Counted from the first letter of the stretch, positions 31,103-41,854 are shown. The stretch is 64,000 bases of DNA from Candidatus Borrarchaeum weybense (GCA_019057385.1 JAHQJS010000004.1:946727-1010726); one strand, 5' to 3'. The notes: generated by a model not told the origin, from the letters alone. Made by a program: numbers and translations.

Positions 31103-32854
31103 CTAGGATAAAATATGAATCATATCTTCAACAGAAAGCACATCTTGAGGAATATTATATTCTTGCAAAGCGAATGCTAATTGTGTCATTTGTGGAGGCT
31201 TCAGAAACGCCCGCTTTAATACATCTTTCTGATAAAAAACATCTCTTGTGGGACCATCGGCAATTATCTCTCCATCTGCCATGACTATTAGTCTCTTAGC
31301 GAATCTCGCCACGAGTTCCATATCGTGTGTAATCATAATTACAGTTTTCAATAAGCCTTTATCAAACAAGTCTTTGGCTAAATCCGCAAGTAAGTATCGT
31401 CCCCAATAATCTTGCGCTGTTGTCGGTTCATCCATAATCAGTATTTCTGGTCTCATTGCTAAGACCGTAGCTACCGCTAACTTGCGCCGATCTCCGAACG
31501 ACAATCGGAATGGAAATGTGTCATATTCTTTATCAAGACCCACAACTCGTAATGCATCTAGAACACGGTCTTCTATCTCGTCATCTGGCACTCCAATATT
31601 TTTTAAACCGAAACGGATTTCCTTGTCTGCCGAAATAGTGAATAATTGATAATCTGGATTCTGAAGTACCATTCCTACTTTTTTTGCTACGTCACTAACA
31701 TCAAGTTTACTAAGATCTTCGCCTCTGAAGAATGCGTTTCCTTCTGTTGCTTGTAAAATACCCACAAAATTCTTAACCAAAGTAGTCTTTCCGCTTCCAT
31801 TTTGACCAATTATGCCTACAAATTCGCCTTCATAGATTTTCAAATTGATGTTTTTTAACGCCTTAATATGTTCATAACCTTTGTAAGAATAGCTTAAATT
31901 TTCAGCAATTAAAATAGATTCTCCTAATTCCTTTTTTCCATCACCAGGTAACGCTTTTTTGACGGAAAGTTTTCTATCTTTAAAAAGGGCTTCCATTTTT
32001 CCTATTCCTTGATAGAGAGAAATTTGAGGTTCTACGTGAAATCTCTCTTGTAATTTTAGGAATAATTGAGAGATATCAGGCGGACGAACACCGTTTTCTT
32101 CGATTATTTTTGTGCGACTGAGGACTTCATCTGTTGGTCCGTAGTCAATACTCTTACCATCTCTTAAAATTAATATTTTGTCTGCAAGATCTATGATTTC
32201 TTCTGTTTTATGAGTAATCATGATTGTCGTGACTTTACCTTCTTTTTTTAACTGTTGAATTGCATCAAGCACTTCGACAGTGCCGAGTGGGTCTAATTGT
32301 GATGTAGGCTCGTCCAAAACCAATAAGCGGGGCTGCATGCACCACGTTGCAGCAAGAGCAACTCTCTGTTTTTGTCCACCAGAAAGTTCTTGAGGTGTTC
32401 TATCTTCAAATCCTGCAAGACCAACGATTTCTAGAGCATTTTTTGTGCGCATAAATATCTCTTCTTTTGGCACACCGAAGTTAGCTGGCCCAAAAGCAAG
32501 TTCCATATCCACCCCTGGCATGAGTAATTGAGTCTCTGGGTCTTGAAGAACAATCCCCACAGTTCTGGCAGTCTCATAAATCGGTTGTACCCAAGGGTCC
32601 TTTCCAAAAATGTTTATTTTACCTTTAATCTTCCCAGCCCATATTCCGGGGCATACTCCAGAAAGTAAAAAACAGAGCGTTGTTTTCCCAGCTCCGTTTG
32701 GTCCCATGACGGCAAGAAATTCGCCTTCAGACAACTCGAAACTGATGTTCTCTAGAGCAGGTCTTTCAGTATCTTCATATTTATACGAAACGTTGTCAAA
32801 GAAAACTGTACTAGTTTGATCCTTGCTTTCCATTGTCTCCGCTTTCCAATTCAT
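31103..32854 (-). CDS. Fused double ECF ATPase
   Basis: Two ABC domains: GPNGAGKTT/LSGGQKQRVALA and GQNGSGKTT/LSFGDRRKLAVA. Confidence 0.93.
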   Translation of the reverse strand: MNWKAETMESKDQTSTVFFDNVSYKYEDTERPALENISFELSEGEFLAVMGPNGAGKTTLCFLLSGVCPGIWAGKIKGKINIFGKDPWVQPIYETARTVGIVLQDPETQLLMPGVDMELAFGPANFGVPKEEIFMRTKNALEIVGLAGFEDRTPQELSGGQKQRVALAATWCMQPRLLVLDEPTSQLDPLGTVEVLDAIQQLKKEGKVTTIMITHKTEEIIDLADKILILRDGKSIDYGPTDEVLSRTKIIEENGVRPPDISQLFLKLQERFHVEPQISLYQGIGKMEALFKDRKLSVKKALPGDGKKELGESILIAENLSYSYKGYEHIKALKNINLKIYEGEFVGIIGQNGSGKTTLVKNFVGILQATEGNAFFRGEDLSKLDVSDVAKKVGMVLQNPDYQLFTISADKEIRFGLKNIGVPDDEIEDRVLDALRVVGLDKEYDTFPFRLSFGDRRKLAVATVLAMRPEILIMDEPTTAQDYWGRYLLADLAKDLFDKGLLKTVIMITHDMELVARFAKRLIVMADGEIIADGPTRDVFYQKDVLKRAFLKPPQMTQLAFALQEYNIPQDVLSVEDMIHILS

Positions 32855-32883
32855 TGTTATAGACTCTCAAAAGCACTTGACAC

Positions 32884-32946
32884 ACTAGGTGTCCGCTTCT
32901 TTGAAGCCCCCCAATAATGAGGATCGAAATAATCGTATGGTCTTTG
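32884..32946 (-). pseudogene. Remnant resembling the C-terminus of the neighbouring ECF membrane component
   Basis: Translates TIISILIIGGLQRSG, compare TIISIPIIEGLHRSG at the end of 33144..33941. Confidence 0.5.
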
Positions 32947-33143
32947 CATATTTCTCTTATATATATTTTAACTTATGCGGCACGAAGTCACATCCGATAG
33001 GGTGAGGTAGTTTACGAAGCAATCAGGCACTAAAAAACGATCTTTCACGATCTAGATTGTTAAACAACGTAACATTATTCTTGTAGTTAAAAAAAGAAAA
33101 AAAAGGTATGGTAATCAAGGCGTTTCCTTAAATACCACTAATT

Positions 33144-33941
33144 CTACCACAAAGCGCCTGGTACTTTCGGTAATCCGCTTCTATGGAGTCCCTCGATGAT
33201 GGGGATCGAAATTATGGTGATAACTACTGAAAAGGCAGGTCCCCACCAACTGTAACCGACGAATACCGCTTGTCCTAAATCTACAGGATACACGAAAAGG
33301 TACCAGAACGGCAGAAAGAATGGTATCAACCATACCATGACGGAGCTCATAATCGCGAGCAGTAGACCGACGAATTTCTTGCCTATACCTTCTATTTCTG
33401 TTTGACGTGCCCATTCTGGTATATATTTCCAACCAAGAGGACTAATCGTGATGATCAGCCAAGGAATCCAGTACCATCCACCAAGTGCAAAGAACAATCC
33501 TGGGTTTGTTGGATTGTCGAAAGTGGGTGGTCCAGGCACGTAGTATGGGAAGACACTTAACCAGATGCCCATAGCTATAGTGACAATGATATTTAGTCCC
33601 CAAATTATGCGCTTATTGCCGTTCGTAGCTAGATATACTAAAACTGCTGGCATCATTCCTACAACGAGCACATCTATTGGTCCTAGAGGAAACGAAGCTG
33701 GTGAAAGGAAGGCACCAATAATTCCACCAATAAGGGCTGCCAAGATACCAGCTGGTCCCAATACCAATGGTGCAATAGCTGAGAAGGCTACAGAAAGCGG
33801 GAGGAAACCTCCACCGCCTACATAGGGGAATAGTGGTACAAACGTCGTCGCACCTATCAAAGCCCCCCAAATCGCGATCCATGCTACAGAAACTCCTGCC
33901 GTACGTCCAGGGCTTTCTCTCCATTCGTCCCATTCTGACAT
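33144..33941 (-). CDS. Membrane protein, probable ECF substrate-binding component
   Basis: Multi-TM, Gly/Pro-rich; same strand and adjacent to the ECF A/T genes. Confidence 0.65.
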   Translation of the reverse strand: MSEWDEWRESPGRTAGVSVAWIAIWGALIGATTFVPLFPYVGGGGFLPLSVAFSAIAPLVLGPAGILAALIGGIIGAFLSPASFPLGPIDVLVVGMMPAVLVYLATNGNKRIIWGLNIIVTIAMGIWLSVFPYYVPGPPTFDNPTNPGLFFALGGWYWIPWLIITISPLGWKYIPEWARQTEIEGIGKKFVGLLLAIMSSVMVWLIPFFLPFWYLFVYPVDLGQAVFVGYSWWGPAFSVVITIISIPIIEGLHRSGLPKVPGALW

Positions 33942-34119
33942 TTAATATGCCCCAATTTTTTTTGTTATTTTTATAGAGTATGAAAGTGTCTTTAAGTATT
34001 AGAAATATATATTTCTTTGCGTATGTCTTGTATTTGTACAACAGTTAAACACAATTTTCAATATGTAACTATACAATTAGTTGGATTTTTACCTGATTTC
34101 TCTATGAAGTGGTGAATAA

Positions 34120-35256
34120 ATGATGATTGAAAAAACTGCACGGAGAGCATTAGACACTCTTGAACCATACGAGATTGAGATAAGCGACTTAGATGTTGTC
34201 AAACAATTCGCTCATGGACTAAAACCATCAGATGTGTTAAAATTTAATCTTAATACTAATCCATACCTTCCAACTCCTGTTCTTGAAGCATTCGCTCAAC
34301 AAATTACAGCACTTGACGTAAATGAATACCCCGATGCAACTTACATTTCTGTAAGAGAAGGTCTTACAAAATATCTTACCAGGTTTGGCGCGAAAGTTAA
34401 TGCTGAAAATATTATGATCACAAATGGTGCGGACGAAGCTCTAGATCATGTTACAAAATGTTTCATTGATGAACATGCTATTTCAATTCTTCCGCAACCA
34501 ACATACGCGATGTTTAAGGTACTTACAGAGATCATGGGAGGCAAAACTCTAGCTGTTCCTAGAAAAGAAGATTTTTCCATTGATGTTGATCTAATAAGGA
34601 AAAATATTAGTACTAAGACCAAATTACTCTTCGTCTGTTCACCAAATAACCCTACGGGTAATACTACGTCTAATTCGGATATAGAGGAATTACTTAATAT
34701 AGAAGATATTGTTGTCATGGTTGATGAAGCGTATGGGGAATTTGCTAAGGAAAGCGGTGAAGAAAGCGCTTTGAAATTCTTGAGCAAATATGATAACTTA
34801 ATTGTGGTTAAAACATTCTCCAAGGCATTTGGAATAGCAGGCGTGCGGGTCGGGTATATAATTACCAACACCGAAATTATGAATCTTCTTAACAAAATAA
34901 GATTTCCGAATTCTGTAGGAACAATTCCTGTAGCAATAGCAAATATAGCTCTGAATAACGTTGATTGGATGCTTTCTGTGGTAAAAAACCTCATCTCTGA
35001 ACGAAAAAGACTGGCACAAGAATTATCAGCATTTTCAGAGTTTCGTATCTTTCCTTCCTCAACAAATTTCTTACTCATTGAAGTTTCAAGCGATTGGAGT
35101 TCAGAGAACATAATGTTAGAGCTAATGAAACGCGGTATAGTAATAAGATCTTATCAAAATCCTTATATGAAAAATCACTTAAGAATAACGATCCGCTCAC
35201 CTGACCAGAATGACAAACTATTAGAAAATCTTAGCGAAATCATGCTTGAATCTTGA
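34120..35256 (+). CDS. Class I/II aminotransferase, histidinol-phosphate aminotransferase-like
   Basis: LNTNPYLPTP, ITNGADEALD, CSPNNPTGN, VDEAYGEF, VVKTFSKAFGIAGVRVGY. Confidence 0.88.
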   Translation: MMIEKTARRALDTLEPYEIEISDLDVVKQFAHGLKPSDVLKFNLNTNPYLPTPVLEAFAQQITALDVNEYPDATYISVREGLTKYLTRFGAKVNAENIMITNGADEALDHVTKCFIDEHAISILPQPTYAMFKVLTEIMGGKTLAVPRKEDFSIDVDLIRKNISTKTKLLFVCSPNNPTGNTTSNSDIEELLNIEDIVVMVDEAYGEFAKESGEESALKFLSKYDNLIVVKTFSKAFGIAGVRVGYIITNTEIMNLLNKIRFPNSVGTIPVAIANIALNNVDWMLSVVKNLISERKRLAQELSAFSEFRIFPSSTNFLLIEVSSDWSSENIMLELMKRGIVIRSYQNPYMKNHLRITIRSPDQNDKLLENLSEIMLES

Positions 35257-35433
35257 ACAACTTATGTTTTTGTAACCGATCAACGTATGACCTATTCTAT
35301 ATCAGATTTCAAAATAAATCATTAATTTCTATTTACGCTTTAAGGTCAATGTAGCTTGAATATGTTCGCAATCCAAAAAAAATTAAAAGAAAAACTGAAA
35401 AAAACAAAGAAAAGATACGCCGTATGATATCAC

Positions 35434-35619
35434 TTATTTACCTCTTCTAATAATCAGCCAGATTATCAAACCAATTATCCCTGTAATCAATACTATGATT
35501 AACCACAGTACACCGCTTTCACCCTTTGCTTCGGCATCTCTGTACACCCAGACTGCGATCAAAATTGCGATTATGAACCACACAATAAGTGGTATATACC
35601 ACAATAACCCATATTGCAT
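35434..35619 (-). CDS. Small membrane protein (paralog 1)
   Basis: VWVYRDAEAKGESGVLWLIIVLITGIIGLIIWLIIRR. Confidence 0.65.
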   Translation of the reverse strand: MQYGLLWYIPLIVWFIIAILIAVWVYRDAEAKGESGVLWLIIVLITGIIGLIIWLIIRRGK

Positions 35620-35840
35620 TTTATTTTACCTTCCTTTTTGTTATTTGTACTAAGTAAAAAATTTCAATACTTCTATATAAGGTTTGTTTACGTCTCTGAT
35701 CAAGCCTTGTTTACGGTTCTGATAATCGTACTAATTACCAAAAGATTTTTAAAGTGAGTTTGAAAAAAGGTGAAAAATATTATAGAAAAACTTTGCTTCT
35801 TTAATTTAAGTGTAGAAAAAATTGGAAAAAAGGAAGAAGT

Positions 35841-36038
35841 TTAAGATACTACCGGTTTATCTCTTCTAATAATCAGCCAGATTATCAAACCGATTATTCC
35901 TGCAATCAGTACAATAATTAACCATAGTACTCCGCTCTCTCCCCTGCTTTCTGCATCTTTGTACACCCAGACTGCGACCACAATTGCGATTACGATCCAT
36001 ATTATAATAGGTCCCAGAAATATTATCCAATTCTGCAT
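35841..36038 (-). CDS. Small membrane protein (paralog 2)
   Basis: VWVYKDAESRGESGVLWLIIVLIAGIIGLIIWLIIRR; near-identical to 35434..35619. Confidence 0.65.
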   Translation of the reverse strand: MQNWIIFLGPIIIWIVIAIVVAVWVYKDAESRGESGVLWLIIVLIAGIIGLIIWLIIRRDKPVVS

Positions 36039-36250
36039 TTTTTTTACCCTCTTTGTTTTATCCTACTCTATGTGAAAAATTTCTATACTTCTATATAAAG
36101 CTTGTTCTCACTATTTTCATCTTAGAACGCACTCTAGAAATCTATAAAGTCCTTCGTTTCATTATGGACACAAAAATCTTAAGAAGAAGACGAGCAAAAG
36201 ATAATCGAGATAAGATTCAAGAAAGAAAAGTGAAGTTTCTTAGAGAAGTT

Positions 36251-36718
36251 TTATAGCTTCAAAGAACCAAGCCATCCGCCAATAAGTGACCAGAGGATGG
36301 CGAGTGGGTAAACTATGAGAACAGTTGAGGTTAAAAGATAGTTAACGAAATCCTGTTGAAGCATTACCCCTAGAATGGCAAAGTCAAGCAGAAAATTAAG
36401 TATCATAATTATTAACCCTATCAGGAGAGAATCCGCAGCCCATACTGACATGGGTGTCCGGTAGACAGCTGCACGGACGATAAGAACCACAAGTATTGTA
36501 TTAATGACTCCTGTTATTAATACAGTAGTTAGATACAATTCGGGAGCATTTATAACAGCGTAACCAACAATTATGAAACCAATTATCCATGTAATGACAC
36601 CTAGGATCAAACCATAGACAATATCGTTTGTTATTTTGACCACCATTTTCACCACCATTAATACAGGTCTTATAATTTTCATTAATTTAAATCTAATCGA
36701 AAGATTTCTACTAGACAA
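36251..36718 (-). CDS. Multi-TM hypothetical membrane protein
   Basis: About four hydrophobic segments. Confidence 0.55.
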   Translation of the reverse strand: MSSRNLSIRFKLMKIIRPVLMVVKMVVKITNDIVYGLILGVITWIIGFIIVGYAVINAPELYLTTVLITGVINTILVVLIVRAAVYRTPMSVWAADSLLIGLIIMILNFLLDFAILGVMLQQDFVNYLLTSTVLIVYPLAILWSLIGGWLGSLKL

Positions 36719-36759
36719 GGAAAGCCAAAGGAATAAATTTCTTTAATTAAGTAGAAATA

Positions 36760-37938
36760 TTAGGTGCTTTGAACCGAGTTAGGATTCTCAAAAAATTGTG
36801 CAAGTACTGCAGTTGACTCGTCACTCCACGCCATTCCGATGTGACTGTGATTTTCCAATACAACAAATGCTCTGGCTTCGGGAGCTTGCTCAAATTGATT
36901 ACGTGTTTCGTCGATATCAAATAATGCGTCCTTATCGCCGATGATAAGCATTACGGGGACATTATAATACATCCAGAACATTGTGGCGCTTGTGGCTGCC
37001 ATGCCATTGACCATAGTCCACGTCCATTGATTCACCCTAAGTGGGTCTTGCATAGCGGTATTGATAGTTTCGTTAGCAAACTTGTGATTGAAGCCTACAC
37101 AGTATACGTGAGTGTCGCCAGATATCGCCTTTTGGATGGCATAATCATGGACTAAAGCGTAGTTGTCATTAGTCTCTCGAATATGATTTGGGGCTTGATA
37201 ATGATTGTAAGGAGCAACAAGAGCAATAGAATCGACTACTTCTGCTAAGTCCTTTTCTAGAGTCTTATTAACGTATTCGACAAAATGTGAAATGCATCCG
37301 CCTCCAGAACTATGTCCTGCTAGGTGAAACGTAGCTTTTGGCCATTTCTTTTTTAAGTCCTCGAGATGAGTGTTAAGATCACGCGAAATCTGATCCGCGT
37401 CTAAACAATCACCAATCCTGCCGGGATAATAGTTCGAATCGTCAACAGGAATTCTTGGGGTAAATGCAGGGTCACTACAATCTGTAGCTGACTTGCAGAC
37501 AGAAAGGCCATGCCCCCTCGTGTCAATGATTCGAGTAAAAACTCCTCGTTTCGCCAAGCCGTATCCCACCAAGGCATAGCGTCCTGAATGAGAAGTTGAT
37601 CCAGGAACGTATATTACTATAGGACCATTGCCATTCCATCCTTCTGGAACGAACTCTCGGTATGCTAAATTCAACCCTTCTTCTCCCGTCATGAATTTCG
37701 GTTCAGGCCCAGAAGGAGTGCCTGACAAAATAATCTCAGTTTCCCAGTCTGTTAGAGTATACGGTGTTGGTGGGGCCTGCTCAATCATTTCTTCTAACGT
37801 ACGTGAACGTTGGTTAAATAATGTCATAGCAAAAGTCACTACAGCAATCATGTAGATTATCGTACAAATTATGATAAAAGTCATCTTTTTTTTACGGATA
37901 ATTGATTTAATAGAACTAATATTATTCATCAAACCCAT
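36760..37938 (-). CDS. Alpha/beta hydrolase (lysophospholipase-like)
   Basis: GHSSGGG nucleophile elbow, DTRGHGLS, IIGDKDALFD, C-terminal HSHIG. Confidence 0.85.
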   Translation of the reverse strand: MGLMNNISSIKSIIRKKKMTFIIICTIIYMIAVVTFAMTLFNQRSRTLEEMIEQAPPTPYTLTDWETEIILSGTPSGPEPKFMTGEEGLNLAYREFVPEGWNGNGPIVIYVPGSTSHSGRYALVGYGLAKRGVFTRIIDTRGHGLSVCKSATDCSDPAFTPRIPVDDSNYYPGRIGDCLDADQISRDLNTHLEDLKKKWPKATFHLAGHSSGGGCISHFVEYVNKTLEKDLAEVVDSIALVAPYNHYQAPNHIRETNDNYALVHDYAIQKAISGDTHVYCVGFNHKFANETINTAMQDPLRVNQWTWTMVNGMAATSATMFWMYYNVPVMLIIGDKDALFDIDETRNQFEQAPEARAFVVLENHSHIGMAWSDESTAVLAQFFENPNSVQST

Positions 37939-38096
37939 CTGATTGTTTTATGGAGTTTACGTTATTGCACCCTCATTGTATTTATAATTTTACAATAATG
38001 TGGTTCTTGCTTATTTAAACTAATTAAAACACAAATAAATTGAATTATTTTGGTCCTATGCACTTGTACGGCTTTTTTCTAAATAAATGTAATGCA

Positions 38097-39341
38097 TTAT
38101 TCTTTTAAAACTGGTAATGTAAATGCACCTTCAGGCAGAACTAACACGGAATCACCTGGCTCAATGACTTTTCGAATTGCCTCTTTTGGTGAATCATGAT
38201 AAGCCATACGCCATGATTCAACTGTTTCTCTTTTCAGACCTTTCGAAACAATATGAATATCCGCCTTTTCTCTTGTGCGGTTTATGTCATCATAAGCAAC
38301 TAAAACTTCGATAAGATCACGTGCAGTTCCGCTAAGTAAAATTTCTTTTAGTTCCGCTTCACTGAGTGTCGAATAGTAAGCAAAATCTTCTCTTCCAACG
38401 CCCTCATAGCTTGGTGTAAACAGGATAATTTTTCCTCTTGGTCTGACAGCAACTCTTGCATTATCGAAACCTTTTGAACCCTGATAAAAATTAAGATCCA
38501 TTGGGAATGAAGTCGCAATTACAACATCGTATTCTTCTGGAATAGTTCTTTCATAAACAGTTTTGGCGATTTCTACTCCTGCATCAAAGGCCTTAATCGG
38601 GTCACCTGCGACCAAGCCTAGGGGTTCCAGTTTTTTACCAAGGATAGCATTGACGATATAATCCATGCTTGCTATTTTTGCAGCCTCGTTCATGTCTTCG
38701 CGAATTGGATTTCCTTTCGTAACTCCTAAAAACTTCACATTAGGAAGAGTCATCATCTGATGATTATGATTGATTGAACGTCTATTTGAGACACCTGGCA
38801 AGATTACTTTTGTTCCTCCTCCATATCCTGCCCAGGGATGCGGCGCTACATCGGCCAGACCAATTTTTATATCAGCTTCTAAGACCCTGTTGTTAATATT
38901 TACCTCAGTACCTCGTTTCGTTTTTCCTAAGATGGTTGTATTTGTATCGACTTCATGTTGATAAATTTGAAACCGATCATAATACTTTCCAATTAATGCA
39001 CGCATTTCCTTTTCATTCATCTGCGGGTGAGTTCCCAGAGCGAAGACAATACTTATATTCTTATCAGGAATAGGGACCTGAGATAATCGTGATATGACAA
39101 AATCTATAAGAAGTTCATTTGGAGTAGGTCGTGCCTTATCACAGGCTATAATCACGATTTGATCGCCTTTATCGACCAGTTCTTCTAATTTTTGTTGTCC
39201 CACAGGGTTCTCTAATATACTATCAACCTCTTGCTCGGAGAGTGGTTGTCTTATTCCTGCAGTTTCTAAAACATCAATTTTTGCCGTGTCTGGTAAGTCA
39301 AGCGTGAGTTTTTCTTTCCCATAAGGTAGATTGATCTTCAA
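38097..39341 (-). CDS. LarA-like (nickel-dependent lactate racemase family) protein
   Basis: ALGTHPQMNEKEMRALIG and HPWAGYGGGTKVILPGVSNRRSINHNH. Confidence 0.88.
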   Translation of the reverse strand: MKINLPYGKEKLTLDLPDTAKIDVLETAGIRQPLSEQEVDSILENPVGQQKLEELVDKGDQIVIIACDKARPTPNELLIDFVISRLSQVPIPDKNISIVFALGTHPQMNEKEMRALIGKYYDRFQIYQHEVDTNTTILGKTKRGTEVNINNRVLEADIKIGLADVAPHPWAGYGGGTKVILPGVSNRRSINHNHQMMTLPNVKFLGVTKGNPIREDMNEAAKIASMDYIVNAILGKKLEPLGLVAGDPIKAFDAGVEIAKTVYERTIPEEYDVVIATSFPMDLNFYQGSKGFDNARVAVRPRGKIILFTPSYEGVGREDFAYYSTLSEAELKEILLSGTARDLIEVLVAYDDINRTREKADIHIVSKGLKRETVESWRMAYHDSPKEAIRKVIEPGDSVLVLPEGAFTLPVLKE

Positions 39342-39507
39342 GACTAATCCCCTTTAATGAAGTGTACATACCCTCTATAAAGTTTTTAGTAGGCAAATTT
39401 TGGAGTGACGAATGTGGTGTTCAGTTCAAAACATTAATAACTGCAACACATGAAGTCTTCAAAACTAACATTTGAGCAACGCAAATATTTAAGGAATGCA
39501 TTAGGGG

Positions 39508-40419
39508 TTGACTGAGATCTCAAACGTTTCAGGGATAGACCGGGTAACCTTCACGATGATGATGGCTGCTGTTTGGATCTATTCTCTAGGCTGGATTGTT
39601 ATCAAAATTGGGCTTAATGAACTCCCGCCCGTAAGTTTCGCTACCTTGAGATTTACGATAGCTACGTGTCTAATGATGGTATTTATTGGCGCGACAAGGC
39701 AATTTTCTGCTATAAAAACTTTTGAAAAAAGAGATTGGGGTATATTTCTTATCTTAGGCTTTGTGGGGGTATTCTTATGTTATGTGTTAACTTTTAGTGC
39801 TCTTACTCTCACAACTGCAACAGATGGAGGGGTATTAATAAATCTCGATGCCGTATTTATTGCAATCTTATCTATTCTCTTTTTGAATGAGAAATTTACT
39901 TTTTTTAAATCCGTTGGCTTCTTTGCCGCATTCTTGGGAGTGATCCTGATTTTAACACAGGGCGATTTGTTTTTCGGTGCTCTGACATCAGCTAGAATTC
40001 TAGGAAATTTCTTAATCATAGCTTCTGCTATATGCTGGGCCGTTTTCAGTGTAATTGGTAAAACGGTAACTGATAGATTCGAACCAGCCCTCGTAACAGG
40101 TTTAAGTTTTGCTATTGGTGCACCCATGCTTGCTGTGCTGAGTTTTTCAATAGAAGACGTAGGCTTGGTTTTAGCGGCATCAATGATTTCTTGGTCTTGC
40201 ATTCTTTATCTAGGCGTTGCAAACTCAATTGCAACCTTATTGTTTTTTACATGCTTGAAAAGAACTGAAGAGGCTTCCCGCGTTAGTGTTTTTTTCCTTC
40301 TCTTGCCAATCTTTGTGCCGATCCTTGCTTTTTTCATCATTGGAGAAATCATTACATATTTTACAGTCTTAGGCGCTATCCTAATAATATTGGGCGTCTA
40401 TTTTGTGGAACATCATTGA
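39508..40419 (+). CDS. EamA/DMT family transporter
   Basis: About ten TM segments with a two-repeat EamA pattern; TTG start. Confidence 0.85.
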   Translation: MTEISNVSGIDRVTFTMMMAAVWIYSLGWIVIKIGLNELPPVSFATLRFTIATCLMMVFIGATRQFSAIKTFEKRDWGIFLILGFVGVFLCYVLTFSALTLTTATDGGVLINLDAVFIAILSILFLNEKFTFFKSVGFFAAFLGVILILTQGDLFFGALTSARILGNFLIIASAICWAVFSVIGKTVTDRFEPALVTGLSFAIGAPMLAVLSFSIEDVGLVLAASMISWSCILYLGVANSIATLLFFTCLKRTEEASRVSVFFLLLPIFVPILAFFIIGEIITYFTVLGAILIILGVYFVEHH

Positions 40420-40593
40420 GTTTGAATATTGGTTTTTGCTATTTTTAAACAGACGATCCAAAGCTGTCATAGCATTTATTAAAGAGTGTGTCGGAATTTC
40501 TTATAACGAATATACACGGTCAATCCAAACATCTGGAACATGCTATAAACTGCAAAGTTTGGTTGATCGCCTTATTATGAGGAGGACAAATAC

Positions 40594-41202
40594 GTGAGTG
40601 AAATCAAAGTATTTCGCGCAGAAAAAGATGATTTAGTAGAATTATCAGATTTTGATGGGACTTTTACGAATGGAGACTGTTATCTTGTTGATACTGGTGA
40701 ACTTGGAAAAATCTATGTGTGGCTGGGCTCAGAGTGTTCAGTTGATGAGAAATTTCTGAGTAGTGTATCTTCTACAATGTTAGACCAAAGCCGTGGAGGA
40801 TTGCCAGACATAGATACAATCGAGGAAGGTTCAGAACCTCCAGAATTTCGAAATCTCTTCTCACGTTTCCGCGTAGTCGAGGGAGATATCCCAGGATTTC
40901 TGGAAGCGCCACCAGCTGAAACCTTTGTCAAGAAGATGTATCAAGTTGCTGGTGAAACATTTGGAGAAGTTGAAATGGCTCAAATTACTGTGAGTGATGA
41001 CAATCTTGATTCTGGCAATGTATACCTAATTGAGACACTAGAAACGATTTTTATTTGGATTGGCAAAGGAGCATCAGGAATGGAAAAATTCCGTGGAAAT
41101 GTTATGGCTAGAAAACTTAGAAGTAACCGAGGTGGTCGACCGAAGGTTCGCAGAATAGAAGAAGGACAAGAAACTGATGAATTTAGAAGTGTTTTTGATT
41201 AA
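40594..41202 (+). CDS. Two-domain gelsolin-like protein (paralog 1)
   Basis: GDCYLVDTGELGKIYVWLGSECSVDEKFLSSV and SGNVYLIETLETIFIWIGKGASGMEKFRGNV; GTG start preceded by GAGGAGG. Confidence 0.88.
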   Translation: MSEIKVFRAEKDDLVELSDFDGTFTNGDCYLVDTGELGKIYVWLGSECSVDEKFLSSVSSTMLDQSRGGLPDIDTIEEGSEPPEFRNLFSRFRVVEGDIPGFLEAPPAETFVKKMYQVAGETFGEVEMAQITVSDDNLDSGNVYLIETLETIFIWIGKGASGMEKFRGNVMARKLRSNRGGRPKVRRIEEGQETDEFRSVFD

Positions 41203-41254
41203 TACCTTTAGAGTAGTTAATTAACTCTTAATTAAGAAGGAGGAAACGAGTAAA

Positions 41255-41854
41255 ATGAAAGTGTTCCGTGTGGAAAAAGGAGAACTTGTAGAAATGCCCG
41301 AAGGTTTTAGCGAGTTTACAAGAGGCGATTCCTATTTAGTCGACGCGGGTTTAAAGATGTATTGCTGGATTGGAAGTGAATCAAGTGTCGATGAGAAATT
41401 CCTTACTTCAGTTAGTTCAGTCCTACTAGACCAAAGTCGTGGAGGAGAAGCTGATATCGATACCGTAGACGAAGGAGAAGAACCCCCAGAATTTCGAAGT
41501 CTCTTTGAGAATTTTATGGTAGTTGAAGGAGATCAGGCGGCATCCATATTAAAGAAACCTCCACCAACAACGTTCGCGAACAAGATGTACCGCATCGCCG
41601 GCGAGACATTTGAAGAAGTAGAATTGGCAAGAGTTCCTCTCACTAAGAATAATTTAGACTCTGGCAACTGCTATATCGTAGAAACGCTGGACACAATCTA
41701 CCTGTGGATCGGCAATGGAGCTTCTGCGAAAGAGAAGTTCAAAGCTAACATAGTGGCTAGGAAACTACGAAGTGATCGAGGAGGTCGACCTAGGGTTCTT
41801 AGAATCGAGGAAGGTGACAAAGTAACACAAGCTTTTGAAGAAGCCTTCGAATAA
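41255..41854 (+). CDS. Two-domain gelsolin-like protein (paralog 2)
   Basis: GDSYLVDAGLKMYCWIGSESSVDEKFLTSV and SGNCYIVETLDTIYLWIGNGASAKEKFKANI. Confidence 0.88.
   Translation: MKVFRVEKGELVEMPEGFSEFTRGDSYLVDAGLKMYCWIGSESSVDEKFLTSVSSVLLDQSRGGEADIDTVDEGEEPPEFRSLFENFMVVEGDQAASILKKPPPTTFANKMYRIAGETFEEVELARVPLTKNNLDSGNCYIVETLDTIYLWIGNGASAKEKFKANIVARKLRSDRGGRPRVLRIEEGDKVTQAFEEAFE

Noticed and set aside
33565-33825. ORF antisense to the ECF membrane component
   Set aside because: Shadow ORF of a supported gene
34446-35111. 221-aa ORF antisense to the aminotransferase
   Set aside because: The + strand encodes all conserved PLP-aminotransferase motifs; the antisense ORF has none
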